64,000 bases of DNA from Hyposmocoma kahamanoa (Eukaryota > Arthropoda > Insecta > Lepidoptera > Cosmopterigidae), in NCBI RefSeq assembly GCF_003589595.1, contig NW_020653200.1, forward strand, positions 6,468,298-6,532,297, read 5' to 3'. Made by a program: the position numbers and the translations under genes. Positions 48,901 to 59,574 of this stretch are shown here, one piece after another. Under the pieces are notes generated by a model. It saw nothing but the letters and a program-made list of their open reading frames with translations, was not told the DNA's origin and did no database searches. The stretch's first letter is position 1, and the number at the start of each line of letters is the position of its first letter.

Positions 48901-50125
48901 ATGAATACCCGTGGCACCAGCGCTGCAGAATCTCTCGAAGGATTAACGACGTGTACGGTCCATTCACTGCACACGAACAAACCGTCCAATGTAAGCGATC
49001 TATCTCAAACTACGGCAGAGTCAGCGACAGCCTTCGGTGTAAGTGGCAAAACAGCCTTGACTCATTTGCGTCAAATAGGAAAAGTGAAAAATTTCGAAAA
49101 GTGGGTATAGGTACCTCTTAGAATAATAACGCATAGAAACCTATAGCACACGCTAAGTGAGGCAAATTAAAGCGCTCCCAAAGGGCGTACACGAGCGGGC
49201 GGGCCTTCAGTGCTCAAGGTCAACTTGCACCGCGAACAGCTCCAGAATTTTAGATAAAAATGACGAAATGTGCGGTAAATGAGTGTAGTAAAATACGTCA
49301 GACAAACATAAAATAGATACTAAACATCGCATTCCACAAGGAGGTAACGCGTTACAACTTGTATTTTTATATTAATATTCACTAAAACCGAAAATTAACC
49401 TACTAAAACTAGCCTACATGAATTTGATTTTTGCCTCACTTGTGACAGTTCGTTTGATATGAAACTATCATTCTATGCGTTATTATTCTAAGGTATACCT
49501 CATGAAGTGAGTGAAGCAAATCAGCAAACTCGTGTCGAGTGCTGCGTCGCGTTACTTAACTGGCACAATAAATAAGAAATTCTGATCCGTATCGTATCGA
49601 AAAATGGATCCTATATAAAAATCGGAAAAGTTCATCGCAACGGCTAAACCCTGGAGATCCGGCCAGAACATGCCCCAAGCGAAAGTTGATTGAAAAGAGA
49701 TACTGGTGAGTGTCTGGTGGATCAGTACTGGTATTATTTATTCACTACAACTTTTTGAGACCTGGCCATAAAACATCCGCAACCGTAGTGCCAACAATTG
49801 CAAAAAATGATGGAAAAACGCACCACTCTATTGAATTTCGGTTGTTACCGAGAATGGTCAATTGTTCTAGGCAACTTCTTCTGCAGGATAACTTTCGACC
49901 ACACACTGCACGATAGTCGGTTGCCAAACTAGAGGAACACTGACTGGAAAATCTCTGTCACCCACCGTATTCTCCAAACCTCGCTCCAACTGATTGTCAC
50001 TTTTTTCGGAATTTAGACAACTTCTTACGACGAAAGAAATTCAATTCCGATGAGGCAGTAAAAACCGTCTTCAAAGTATTTATCGATTATCGAACTCAGA
50101 TTTTTTTTAGAAAGGGAATAAATAA
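48901..50125 (+). pseudogene. Second mariner transposase (D,D34D), split by a MITE
   Basis: 48901-49108 ends in an HTH-like stretch, FGVSGKTALTHLRQIGKVKN then FEKWV. The text resumes at 49498 with PHEVSEANQQTRVECCV, then WILY, NPGDPA, a VSGGSVLVLFIHYNFLRPG region, LLQDNFRPHTAR (second Asp, codon 49887-49889) and HPPYSPNLAPTDCHFF (third Asp, codon 49992-49994). These two Asp codons are in one frame with 34 residues between. Shifts near 49595 and stops after HTAR and later kill it. It is a different mariner lineage from 14039-15290. Terminal repeats were not found. Confidence 0.8.
49109..49495. mobile_element. 387-bp MITE with THAP-like coding remnant, inside mariner
   Basis: The tips share a perfect 20-base inverted block, TAGAATAATAACGCATAGAA (left 49120-49139; reverse near 49468-49489). 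An inner AAGTGAGGCAAA is also inverted (49155; 49430). Removing it rejoins the mariner frame EKWV-PHEVSE. Target duplication is either TA or an 8-mer resembling GGTACCTC and is unclear. From 49260 the text reads MTKCAVNECSKIRQTNIK, stop, then in another frame TKHRIPQGGN, which resembles the C-x4-C start and HRIP block of a THAP zinc finger. Confidence 0.75.
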
Positions 50126-51090
50126 ACTTTTCATAAAATGGCAAAAGTTAACGACGGTACTTACATAGTTCGATTGATTAAATGTAAAATTTCATTAAAG
50201 AAAGTTTTGATTTTTCCATTATAAAACGGCAATTTCATAGGTAAGGATCTAATATTATCGAAGAGGGTAGTGTATTATTAATGACAACCGGTAAAAGTCG
50301 TTTTTAATTATCCTTGTCGTAACATATATGCACAGCGTCATTAGTCCGACGGTTTTCAAAGGCATTCTTCAGTCTGTAGTAAGATAAATAGTTGATTTGA
50401 TTATGATAACTCATTGATTATGATAACAAAATTAAAAAGAGGCGCGGCGGAAAAACAATGATCTCTAGAATGCCTCTAGAGGAAAAATTGAACTCTTTAT
50501 AAATAGGTCAGTCACGTGCTGTACTTCAATAGCTTTGGAGTCAATTTTAATCAAAACAATTCCATCTAAACATGTTATAGCATTGTTTTTTTATTTTAGA
50601 CATGCCTACGGTTGCCCATGATCTCACATCGTGTTTCCACGTTTCTTAGATGAGAATTAACGTAGGTATCATAGGCTCCGAATTGTATAACTTATGTATA
50701 TAATATAGAATCAACATATAATAGACAAATCGCTAACTTTGCATCAAGGAAACATGTTATTCAAGGTTTGTTTCTAAATTATAGACTTTTTTATTACTAT
50801 TGCAAACCAAGAGTTAACTTGGGTTTTTCATTAGGTAGGTATTGTATTTTAAAATAATTTTCCCTCTTATCCTCTCATAGATGATTGTTAGTTCTCCGTA
50901 TTTTATGGATTATTGTATATTAAAATTAGTACTTGTACCTCTACGTGTTTATTTATGAGACTGCAAGACAACTTTAATTGTCATTTGATTCGAAAGACAT
51001 TTAAAGTCGTAAACTTTGTTTATTAATGATGTTATTAAAGTAAAAGTAATATAAACTTCAAAAGCCGTTCAAAAATATTTAAGAAGTATA

Positions 51091-51240
51091 TAAGGGTGCG
51101 TACCGGTCTGGCTAACGCGCTGCGTGCGAGCGGCGCGTGAACGGCACGCAATCGCAGAACGTAATGTACGTGTGCAGCTCGCGCACCTTTCGCAAACAAA
51201 CGCATTTGCGACGCATTCATCAGATCTGTACGCACCCTTA
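51091..51240. mobile_element. 150-bp MITE with TAAGGGTGCGTAC ends
   Basis: The left end TAAGGGTGCGTACCGGTCTG and the right end read in reverse TAAGGGTGCGTACAGATCTG are inverted with two mismatches in 20. The interior is G+C-rich (GCGTGCGAGCGGCGCG) in AT-rich flanks. TAA/TTA tips fit a Harbinger-type 3-bp target, but this is inference. Confidence 0.75.
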
Positions 51241-52711
51241 GATACTTTAGATGCAACAAAATGGCCATGTTGCGGCGAGCAGAAGTAACGTATGCAGCTA
51301 ATACCTTTCAAAACATGATATTGTAATTTTCACTTCTAAGTAAATACATTTTAGAACATATTGTTTGTTTGATTCGTAATCTTGAAATTGTTTATATAAT
51401 TTCCTGTACAGAAAATCAAACTTTGCAACCATATAAGTTTTCGTAGTATTATCCATCGAGAATAATTTGATACACTTAATATGCTTGTTACTGTTACGCG
51501 CGGTTTCCCATTTTGAAACAACAAATCGCAATTCTGACCATGTAACTGCAAATACGTTTAAAAGTTATTATGTATTTCGATGTAACTAAAATGGATATGG
51601 TGTTCAACTAATCATTGTGACTAACCGTTGCAAACATCTTGTTTCTCTTTGATTTTAGATAATAATACGCTATAAATTTCTTTGTACAAATTGTTTGTTA
51701 TCATGAAATCGAAAGTGTAATTTAAGAAAGGCAAGTATTTAAATGGTCCTTTTTAATTTGCAGCAAAAAAAGCGGGCAAATAATTTCTTTCACTTCTTCT
51801 CTCAAGGCAAAAGTAAATTAAAACAATGTTTATTTTATTCTGTTTTGAGCTAATGTTTGATTTGTGTTTAAATTAACTTTGATTAGGTTCATGTTGAGCC
51901 TCAAAACTAAGACAAATGAGCATAAAAAACCTGAAACCATGTTCGGAAACGCAGCAAATTCGCTTCAGCAGCAGTTTTACGCAACCAAGATTTGTCTTAT
52001 GTGAAAAAAAAGGATCAAATATTATTTTTACTATTAAATATTAATTTAGTATGCTTAAACATAACGATAGTGTTAACTTGAATGCAATTAATTTATAATT
52101 TAGCCGTAGATCAACTAATATAACGGAACAGTTAAGAGTCGATACAACCTCAAACGGGTTTGGCTGATTTCGCATAACAGCGAAAGTGTTGAATCTATCA
52201 CTTTGGAAAAAATATATTGTAAAACTGACTGAGATATACACTGATTAGTAGGTATACGGAGTGAAAACACGATCTTAAAAATTTTCACGATACAAAAAAA
52301 CAAAAACTTACCTCGAAATTATACAAGAAAACCGCTGTAATCAATAGGTATTTTACATATACCAATATTTTTGTTTATATCAACTGAACTAAAATGAACA
52401 CGTATAGTATAATGATATATATAAATGTATATATCAAATGGCTTTAATTTTGTTAGTAAAGAAACTAATTCTGAAATAAAGTCAGTGTCCCTGACGCTCG
52501 ATCCAAGCAAAATGAACCTTATTAGTATGGGAAAAATTTGAATTAGAGCTGGTGTAGTATCGACTCTTAATATATATATATCAAACATAAAACAAATCGT
52601 TTATTTAAAAAAGTGCACATTTAAAATAGATAAATTATATCTTTGAGGAAGATAAAATAATATTATCCCTTACAAAAATGCATGAGGCTTAGAAGGGCAA
52701 TATTGTATGTC

Positions 52712-53135
52712 TTAAGGTGGTTTTCCATCGGCGAGGCGAGACGAGACGAGGAGAGACGAGAATTGAAATCTCGCCGGTCTATTTCCACCAAAAGTTGTCA
52801 AGATCGTCATCGCGGTCTCGCGCGAAATCGCGCTGTGATTGTGGGTAGTGAAGATTCAGTGCTGTACAGTTTATCTAGCGATAAATATACGGCTGAAGTA
52901 ACATGTCCCGTACGAGTGCGAGCACTCGCGAGAAATCGTGTTTCCGTTGCTAAGTTTAATATTCTGTGTAGGCAGCAATACGGCTCAATATTACATCAAC
53001 AATTATTTCAATTCTCGCCTCGCCCATCCTCGTCAATCCAGACCATTTCCACCGAAGACAGGCTATGAGAGAATCGAAATTTTGTCATACAAATTTCAAT
53101 CCTTGTTTCGCTTCGCCGGTGGAAAGCCTCGTTAA
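52712..53135. mobile_element. piggyBac-like MITE with TTAA target sites
   Basis: TTAA lies at both edges (52712-52715 and 53132-53135). Inside, the left end GGTTTTCCATCGGCGAGGCG and the right end in reverse GGCTTTCCACCGGCGAAGCG are inverted repeats. TTAA duplication is the piggyBac hallmark. The 128-codon + ORF (52682-53068) starts outside the element and has no domain, so it is accidental. Confidence 0.75.
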
Positions 53136-53716
53136 TGAACAAAAGTACTTTAAAATCAGTCAAATCCGGAACAGTCAACAACAAGCTCCGAGTAGGTATT
53201 TGGTTTGACCGTGTCGGCCATATTGTTTTCTCTTCTTTAGGCGGGTGAAGAATTTTGTGCCGAGTTTCGCTAAAAAACGAAAAATAAAGGAGGGAATTGA
53301 CGTGTCTGTAATGACGTCTCTCATGCTTACAACTTGCAACCTTCGTAAAGCGGGATTCTTGACTTTAGGTTCGGGTGCCATGCATTCCTAGCTACTACCA
53401 ATTTTTCTTCTTTTATTGTGGTCATAGAAAAAGCTTTTTTTATAATATCTAGTATATCTATTTATAATAGTCGTCTGGTGGGCGGAAAATCAGCTCTCAA
53501 TGGGAGAGATGAATGTTGACGTAAACAGCATCGAAGGATAAATATTTTTCTTACAGTGAGTACATTAGCGTCTACATAAAGTTGTGAGGTGGGGTATCTG
53601 TACGGTTTCCTGAGCACTGCCCTTTGCGCTCGCTCTAAATTTATAAATGACGTTTTATAGGTACCTCCCCAAATTGGGATACAGTAAGATAGGAGAGGAG
53701 TACATAGATTTCGCGG

Positions 53717-53930
53717 ACACTAAAAAGCACTCAAAGGCACTCAAACGCACTCAAGGCACTTGCGGCCACTCAAAGACACTCCTGGCTCTCGCGGGCACTC
53801 AAAGGCACTCGCGGACACTCTCAGAGGCAGTTGCACGCACGCCTAGCTACCTCGCACATCTCTGGTGAAATCACAGCCTAATCGAATCTTGAATGTTACA
53901 TTACAAGCGAATGTTCTCTGAGAGGGAGCG
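53717..53930 (+). repeat. GCACTC-array repeat, copy 2
   Basis: An array of about ten GGCACTCAAA-like decamers (53717-53845) is followed by ATCTCTGGTGAAATCACAGC and GTTACATTACAAGCGAATGT, the same flank as at 10560-10890. Confidence 0.65.
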
Positions 53931-54741
53931 CCTTCATTCTATATACGAAGCTGAACAATTGTACAAAAAACGAACCAACTTAGTAAGTTGAAAAAAAAAA
54001 ATCCGTACAAAATGTTAGACGTCTAATTATTGTGTGGAGACAATTTTTTTTAACAACTACGCATTTTAATAATAATAAGGTTCACGCAAAAATAAAGGAA
54101 TTTACGGTACTTTTATCACTGCGTATGTATAGAAAAAAGGTATAAACAAGCACTATATTTATATTCATTCAAAAATATTTATCCACGTTTTTGGATAAAT
54201 ATCGAGTAAAAATGGATCAATATGGATATTTATCCTTATTTATCTTTCTGCTGAGTATTTATCCCAATAGTATTTATCCATGATCCTTCTCTTTATAGAC
54301 CTAATTTTAATGATACCTACGTTCTAAGCCTATACCGAAGCAGTTTAACATTTAATTTTTTTTCATTTAGATTTTAATTTTAAGAATTTATTTTTCAATA
54401 AATCTTTAATTCCATCACATAGACAAGCCAAACTGTTACCTACTCACATCGAGTAGTTATGTATGACGTTAAGTAGAAAACGTAAAAATCAAGTGCTTTT
54501 TATTACATCTTTTATAATTCTTTCATAGTTAGTTCCGAGAGTTATGAAATCCCAATTCTTTTTATTAAGGTCTGATTGCACAACACGACATTTTGGATAA
54601 CCAAACTTTTTGCATTTGGTGTTTGGTAATCCAAGTCAAGTTACAATTTATAATGAATATCTATCCTGTCCCTATAATTGTACGATGGACTTAATTGGAC
54701 GCGTGGTCACGACCGACTAACTGACACCCATGGAATCTATA

Positions 54742-54799
54742 AACAGCCCAAAACGTTGGTTTATTTAAAAAAGAAAACGGGTTTGTAATGCAGTTTATA
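54742..54799 (+). repeat. GGGCCC-AAACGT repeat, copy 4, left half
   Basis: CAGCCCAAAACGTTGGTTT then TTTGTAATGCAGTTTA, corresponding to the first half of 3775-3925. The second half resumes at 56757, after the Crypton-like element. Confidence 0.5.
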
Positions 54800-55297
54800 A
54801 CATATTTGCTCGTAAAGTGGCTGAAATCACACCAATTTCAATATCGTAATGTATTTCATTACGCACCTGTGCGTTGTTGTAATGTAAAACGCACAAGTAC
54901 GTTATTGTAATGTAAAACGCACGAGTTTTTTTTTAATAAAGTAACATGCACGGTTTTTTAAGATGCTCCGTCTAAAAATGAACGATACTTTTTTAAATCT
55001 TTGCAAAGAGTTTTTATATTAGAAAAGTGGTCAATATTTTATGAATAAAATTAACTTTGGGAGATAAAATATAGTAAATAAACATTTAATTCTTTCATTT
55101 AATTAATTTTGACAATAAATTACAACCATTTATCTGTAACAAAAACACAAAAATATTAATTTACATTATTAGTAATACTGGCTATTTTTATACCTTTGCC
55201 TAAAAAAAAACGTTGATGCACGCGCATGGCTAATTCGTGGACAAGTAAAAATTATTTCGCGCGCTTTTTCTTTTCGCTGTATTGTTTTTATTTGAAA

Positions 55298-56574
55298 ATG
55301 TCGTCAAGTAGTGATGAATTTATTAATTTGACACCGCCACAAGTCTTAAACGCAGCGAAAAAGGCTACTCTTAGCCTCTTACCTGAAAAATCGACCGATA
55401 GATACTTACAAGCGTAATCAAAATTTCATCATATGTAAAACAAGCAAAGATGCAAATTCATTTTCAGAAAATGTGTTTTTAGCCTATTTCATGGAACTTT
55501 CTCAAAAATATAAGTCAAGCTCATTGTGGTGCTACTATTCAATGCTAAAAAGCACTATGAAAACAAACCATGGTATTGATATCAAGTCATACTCCAACTT
55601 GATAGCATTTCTAAAAAGACGCTCAGATGGCCATGTAAGTAAAAAGTCGAAAGTATTTTCGGCTGACAAAATCAAGAAGTTCCTAAAAGAAGCTCCGGAT
55701 TGGCGATGTTTGGCAACAAAGGTCGGTTGAAACTAAATTATTGTTATTAATTTCTTTCACTTTCGTATTTCTTTACAATATAGGTGTTTATACGTTATTT
55801 TTATCTCTTTTCAGGTTGTATTAATATTCGGTATAAATGGTGCATGTAGACGTCAAGAGTTGGCAAACATAACAACTAGGTAATGATGTCGAGAACCATG
55901 GTCCAGGTCAAAAACACAAAAAATAAAATTCCAAGGTCGTTCACAATACACGGGCCTTTTTACGACGTAGTGAAGAAATACGAAGCGCTTCGTTCAACAA
56001 AAGCTAATCACAACAGATTTTTTCAAAATTACCAAAATGGAAAATGCACTAACCAACCCATTGGCATTAATAAATTGGGAGCAATGGCGAAAGAAATTGC
56101 CACTTTCTTAAATTTGCCTCAAGCTGTGTGCTTCAGGGCACAGTTTCAGAAGGTTCGGCTACATTACTCGCCGATTCAGGTGCGGACTTATTGACACTAA
56201 AACGCCACGGAGGATGGCGGTCAAGCAATGTAGCCGAAGGATACATAGAAGACTCGATAAGAAATAAAGAAGAAATTAGCTCTCGCATTACAAGGAACAT
56301 AAATTTGGAGTCAAGTGTTGACTTTCAACCATCTACGAGCACACACGCGTACATTTCACCATCATCGCCGCAGCCGCAACCGCCTCCGCCGCCGCCACCG
56401 TCTGCAGAACTCTGTGGTCTCGTTTCTCCTACTTTCACTCAAGAGAGTGAGAGAGAGACTGGGGAGATTGTAACTAATAATAATAACTTGACAATATTAA
56501 AAATGCCAACTGGCAACGTAACAATCACTTTTAAAAATTGTTCAAATTTCTGTAACTGCTTTAACAAGTAATTA
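55298..56574 (+). pseudogene. Tyrosine recombinase (Crypton type), frameshifted
   Basis: Starts MSSSSDEFINLTPPQVLN. A shift near 55410 leads to DANSFSENVFLAYFMELS and a SAM-like N-domain (SSSLWCYYSMLKSTMK). A 93-bp intron (55722-55814, GTCGGT...TTTTCAG) joins ATK to VVLIFGINGACRRQELANIT, holding catalytic Arg I. Later come the HSFR (H-x-x-R) box at 56139-56150, with single-base shifts on both sides, KRHGGW with the third basic/His position (about 56200-56217), and the nucleophile Tyr in EGYIE (codon 56242-56244). So the R-HxxR-H-Y set is all recognisable. A proline-rich tail and NCFNK end it. Cryptons move as DNA circles by site-specific recombination (family knowledge). Confidence 0.75.
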
Positions 56575-56657
56575 AAGATTTATTCGTTTAAGAAAGTCAG
56601 AGTCTTATTTATTTCCTCGCAAATATGTTATAAAACGTCGTATGACATACGTGCGCT

Positions 56658-56702
56658 TTGAAAATTACAGCCTAGCAATATCGCCTCGGCTGTAATTTTC
56701 AA
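56658..56702. repeat. Perfect 15-bp hairpin at Crypton 3' end
   Basis: TTGAAAATTACAGCC (56658-56672) and its exact reverse complement (56688-56702) flank a 15-base loop, about 85 bp after the recombinase stop. Confidence 0.9.
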
Positions 56703-56756
56703 CTTATCGCACTTATATCATAATGTACTATTATATGCGAAAAAGTTAGTCCCGGA

Positions 56757-56830
56757 TTTAAATCCGGTAAAATAGTTTCATTTCCTATGTGCAACAATCG
56801 CGAAAACCTAAGAACTCGATACGTAAATAT
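56757..56830 (+). repeat. GGGCCC-AAACGT repeat, copy 4, right half
   Basis: GGATTTAAATCCGGTAAAAT, TTTCATTTCCTATGTGCAAC, AATCGCGAAAACCTAAGAAC match the second half of 3775-3925. Confidence 0.65.
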
Positions 56831-57695
56831 TAATTTTTAAAATCTTAAAAAGCTTTAAACAAAGAAAGTTGCTTTTATCGTATACAAAATGAAGCTGGAA
56901 CAGAATGCCATTCAGCCAAACTACGTAAAGGCTTAAAAGGACCGTAAGGACTGTGAAGACATGTTCTTAGTCGGTTATGATCTGTTAGCCAGTTGATTGA
57001 AGAATCAGGTCAAAGGGTTGCGAATTGTGACTGAATATTTTGCTTATCACACGATAAGTTGACATTATTTAGGTAACAGTGTCAATATCGAATTTATGTT
57101 CTCAATAGCCAAGATACTTAATTTAGGTACATTCATGTTTATGTTATATTATTCGCCTTACAGTATAATTATGTCTAACAGACATTTAATACGCTATAGA
57201 CTGGTATTAATTTAATATTGTTTCAACAGGTGTGTAGATGGCTACACACCTACAGTCACCCTGAAATGAACGCAACATGTTTACCTTTTTATTATACCTT
57301 TCGTAGGTAATTAATTCTTCCAACAGTTTCGATACGGGAAACTTATGTTTATTGATACGACAGGACAGAAGGTCAACGTCGGACTATTTGGTTGATGCTA
57401 TAGATTTCTAATGAAAAAAATAATGTGTTCAGATTTATAAATAATGCATGTTGCCCCTCCAATATTATTATTATCATTGTCATAAGTAAGGTAAACTTGT
57501 CACGGGCGTCTGCAGCAAAAACGACAATATTGAAATGTGAATTTCGTTATACACTGTAAGCAATATCGAACAGAAAGAACTAAGTTAAAAACAGCTAGGC
57601 TCTTTTGATACGATGCTTTACTTTTATCAAATGCTATGCTGAAACCATCTTTTATATTTTACTTGTTTTGTTGATAACATTTTATTTGTTTACAG

Positions 57696-57825
57696 GATGA
57701 GACTGGAAGATTGATGAGAAGAAATATAGTCAGATATGCCATTTTAGCTTACGTAATTACGCTTCAGAGGGTTTCGCTTCGAGTAAAACGGAGATTCCCT
57801 ACGTGGCAACATGTTGTTGATTCCG
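57696..57825 (+). CDS. Best: Bestrophin, coding exon 4
   Basis: The acceptor TTTGTTTACAG ends at 57695 and the donor CG|GTAAGT follows 57825. Residues 119-161 plus one base of Gly162: DETGRLMRRNIVRYAILAYV, ITLQRVSLRVKRRFPTWQHV, VDS. DE.GR..RR...RY is a conserved cytosolic motif of bestrophins, and S.RV.KRFP precedes the long cytosolic helix. The 73-bp intron that follows is the only short one in the gene. Confidence 0.95.
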
Positions 57826-57898
57826 GTAAGTGCGCAGGGCACGTTGGTATCCAAGTAAGCCAATTAAAAGCCAAAATCAACGATGTTTTCTGTTTCAG

Positions 57899-58137
57899 GT
57901 CTAATGCTGGAAAGCGAAAGGAAGGTATTCGAGAAGATGGACGGAAAGAGTCCTATGTCAAAGTATTGGATGCCATTGGTGTGGGCGACGAACATAATCA
58001 ATCGCGCGCGCAAGGAAGGGTTGATTACTAGTGACCACATCGTGCAGACTCTTCTCGTCGAACTGTCTGACATAAGAAGGCGGCTAGGTGCTCTCATTGG
58101 CTATGACACTGTCTGCGTACCACTAGTGTATACACAG
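57899..58137 (+). CDS. Best: Bestrophin, coding exon 5
   Basis: The acceptor TGTTTCAG ends at 57898 and the donor CAG|GTAAAA follows 58137. Residues 162-241: GLMLESERKVFEKMDGKSPM, then KYWMPLVWATNIINRARKEG, then LLVELSDIRRRLGALIGYD and TVCVPLVYTQ. W.P..WA...I..AR..G and YD...VPLVYTQ are bestrophin signatures, the last leading into TM4. There are no stops. Reading on past the donor gives KMLMNC and a stop, which confirms the splice. Confidence 0.95.
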
Positions 58138-59369
58138 GTAAAAATGCTGATGAATTGTACAAAAAATGAAAGGAATCTTTAAGATTCTAAAATTATAAAA
58201 ATTCATAGTTGCCAATCTCTCTATATAGATAGTTATTTGATCAAAAAAGGTTTTTAATTTTAATTATAAAATAAATTGTGGTTGTACATCTAACCGATAT
58301 CTAGGATTTTATAATACTCTATGTGAGTAACAAGCTTTGCCGAATAAAACTGAGCAATGCTAAAGTCAGGTGTTATGCTCATTTCAGTCAATTCAAAACT
58401 TTAAAATGCTCCCTTGTAAACGTGAGAATTTCGACATACGATACTTTACGTAGGAGGAGTCGACATTACAAAATATTAGAAAATGGTGTTGTAGGTGATT
58501 AAGTATATTTATGCATGCACCTATTTAATGTAAGGTTCTGCATGGTGTCAATTTGGGATTAATGAAATTTAGTTTTAGGAACACAACATTCGTAGCTAAT
58601 TTTGTTACCAAGAGATAAATAATTTGGCAATATCTCAGGAGTAATCGGCGAAAGCGACAAAATGATGAAACCTCGATTTGTGTAAAAATTAACAAGTTAA
58701 AAAAACAATCACATTTAAGTAAAGTGGGTGTAACAATTAAAAATCGTTTCTAGATTTGGAGATAAAACTACAACAACATTCAGATTTATTTTAGCTGTTT
58801 TCAATAATAAATCTATCGATAAAAGCATACATAATCATCATCAAAATATCAAATTTGTATCTTTTTCCTTTCCTGATCCATGTTGTTTTTGACACAAAAT
58901 CATAAATATCCTTTTAAGTAAGAATAACATGCGATTTATCTATGAAGAATAAATACATAGTGCTACTCAAGATTTAACTCATCAGATAAAAACTTAATTA
59001 CATCGTGTAACAACCAATTACTTCTAGGCTTGTTGACTGCAGTCGGTCAACTATTGCTCGTTTCGTAGGTAGGTAGTAACAAAGAATAAAGTAATAGTGA
59101 AATATCTATGTAATATTTTACGTCTGTTGGTGGTACTTAGGTAGGTACTTATTGTGGTGTCTTTAGAGAAAAATGAAAATCTTCATTTGCATCTGTAACT
59201 GCCAACATGAATTGCCACTCTTATTTGTTTAAACCAACCCTTACACGTCCATTTCTCATTTAAGGATTTATCCTTGGATTAATGGTTTTGTTATAACCTC
59301 TACTCACTGTAGTTGCATTGTGATTATTAGTTATTAGTTTCTGTACGCTAATTCCTATTTATAACGATG

Positions 59370-59403
59370 TTGTGATGTGTTATCAATAGATAACACATCA
59401 CAA
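59370..59403. repeat. Perfect 15-bp hairpin, 4-base loop
   Basis: TTGTGATGTGTTATC, loop AATA, then the exact reverse complement. It lies about 180 bp upstream of the recognisable LINE fragment. Confidence 0.9.
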
Positions 59404-59574
59404 AACAATGACTGTAGTTGGTATGCGGGCGAGGTCTCACGTTTCTAAATAACCTCACGTGAGCTTGCAGCGTTTATTCTAGATTTCATTGCGTCGCATC
59501 GAATTCTGGCTCATTTTGAACTACTTATACATAAACTGTTTGTACATAAATATGTATTCGATTGTACATGCATG

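Larger units (their letters stand above)
54800..56750 (+). mobile_element. Crypton-like element nested in a repeat copy
   Basis: About 1.95 kb between the two halves of a GGGCCC-AAACGT repeat. It opens with a duplicated GTAATGTAAAACGCAC phrase (54876-54920), contains a tyrosine recombinase pseudogene (55298-56574) and ends with a 15-bp hairpin (56658-56702). Cryptons lack terminal inverted repeats and long target duplications, so boundaries are inferred from the interrupted repeat only. Confidence 0.55.
31156..57695 (+). other. Bestrophin intron 3 (26.5 kb)
   Basis: By far the largest intron. It holds an antisense RRM gene and at least ten element copies. Gaps with nothing recognised: 32160-34880 (except a G+C-rich patch at 33750-33905 with short ORFs on both strands and no domain), 38200-39330, 41560-42640, 42840-44395, 46870-47320, 48020-48900, 50130-51090, 51250-52700, 56840-57690. 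Confidence 0.85.

Noticed and set aside
52682..53068. 128-codon + ORF
   Set aside because: It begins outside a piggyBac-like MITE and runs through its noncoding interior. No domain.
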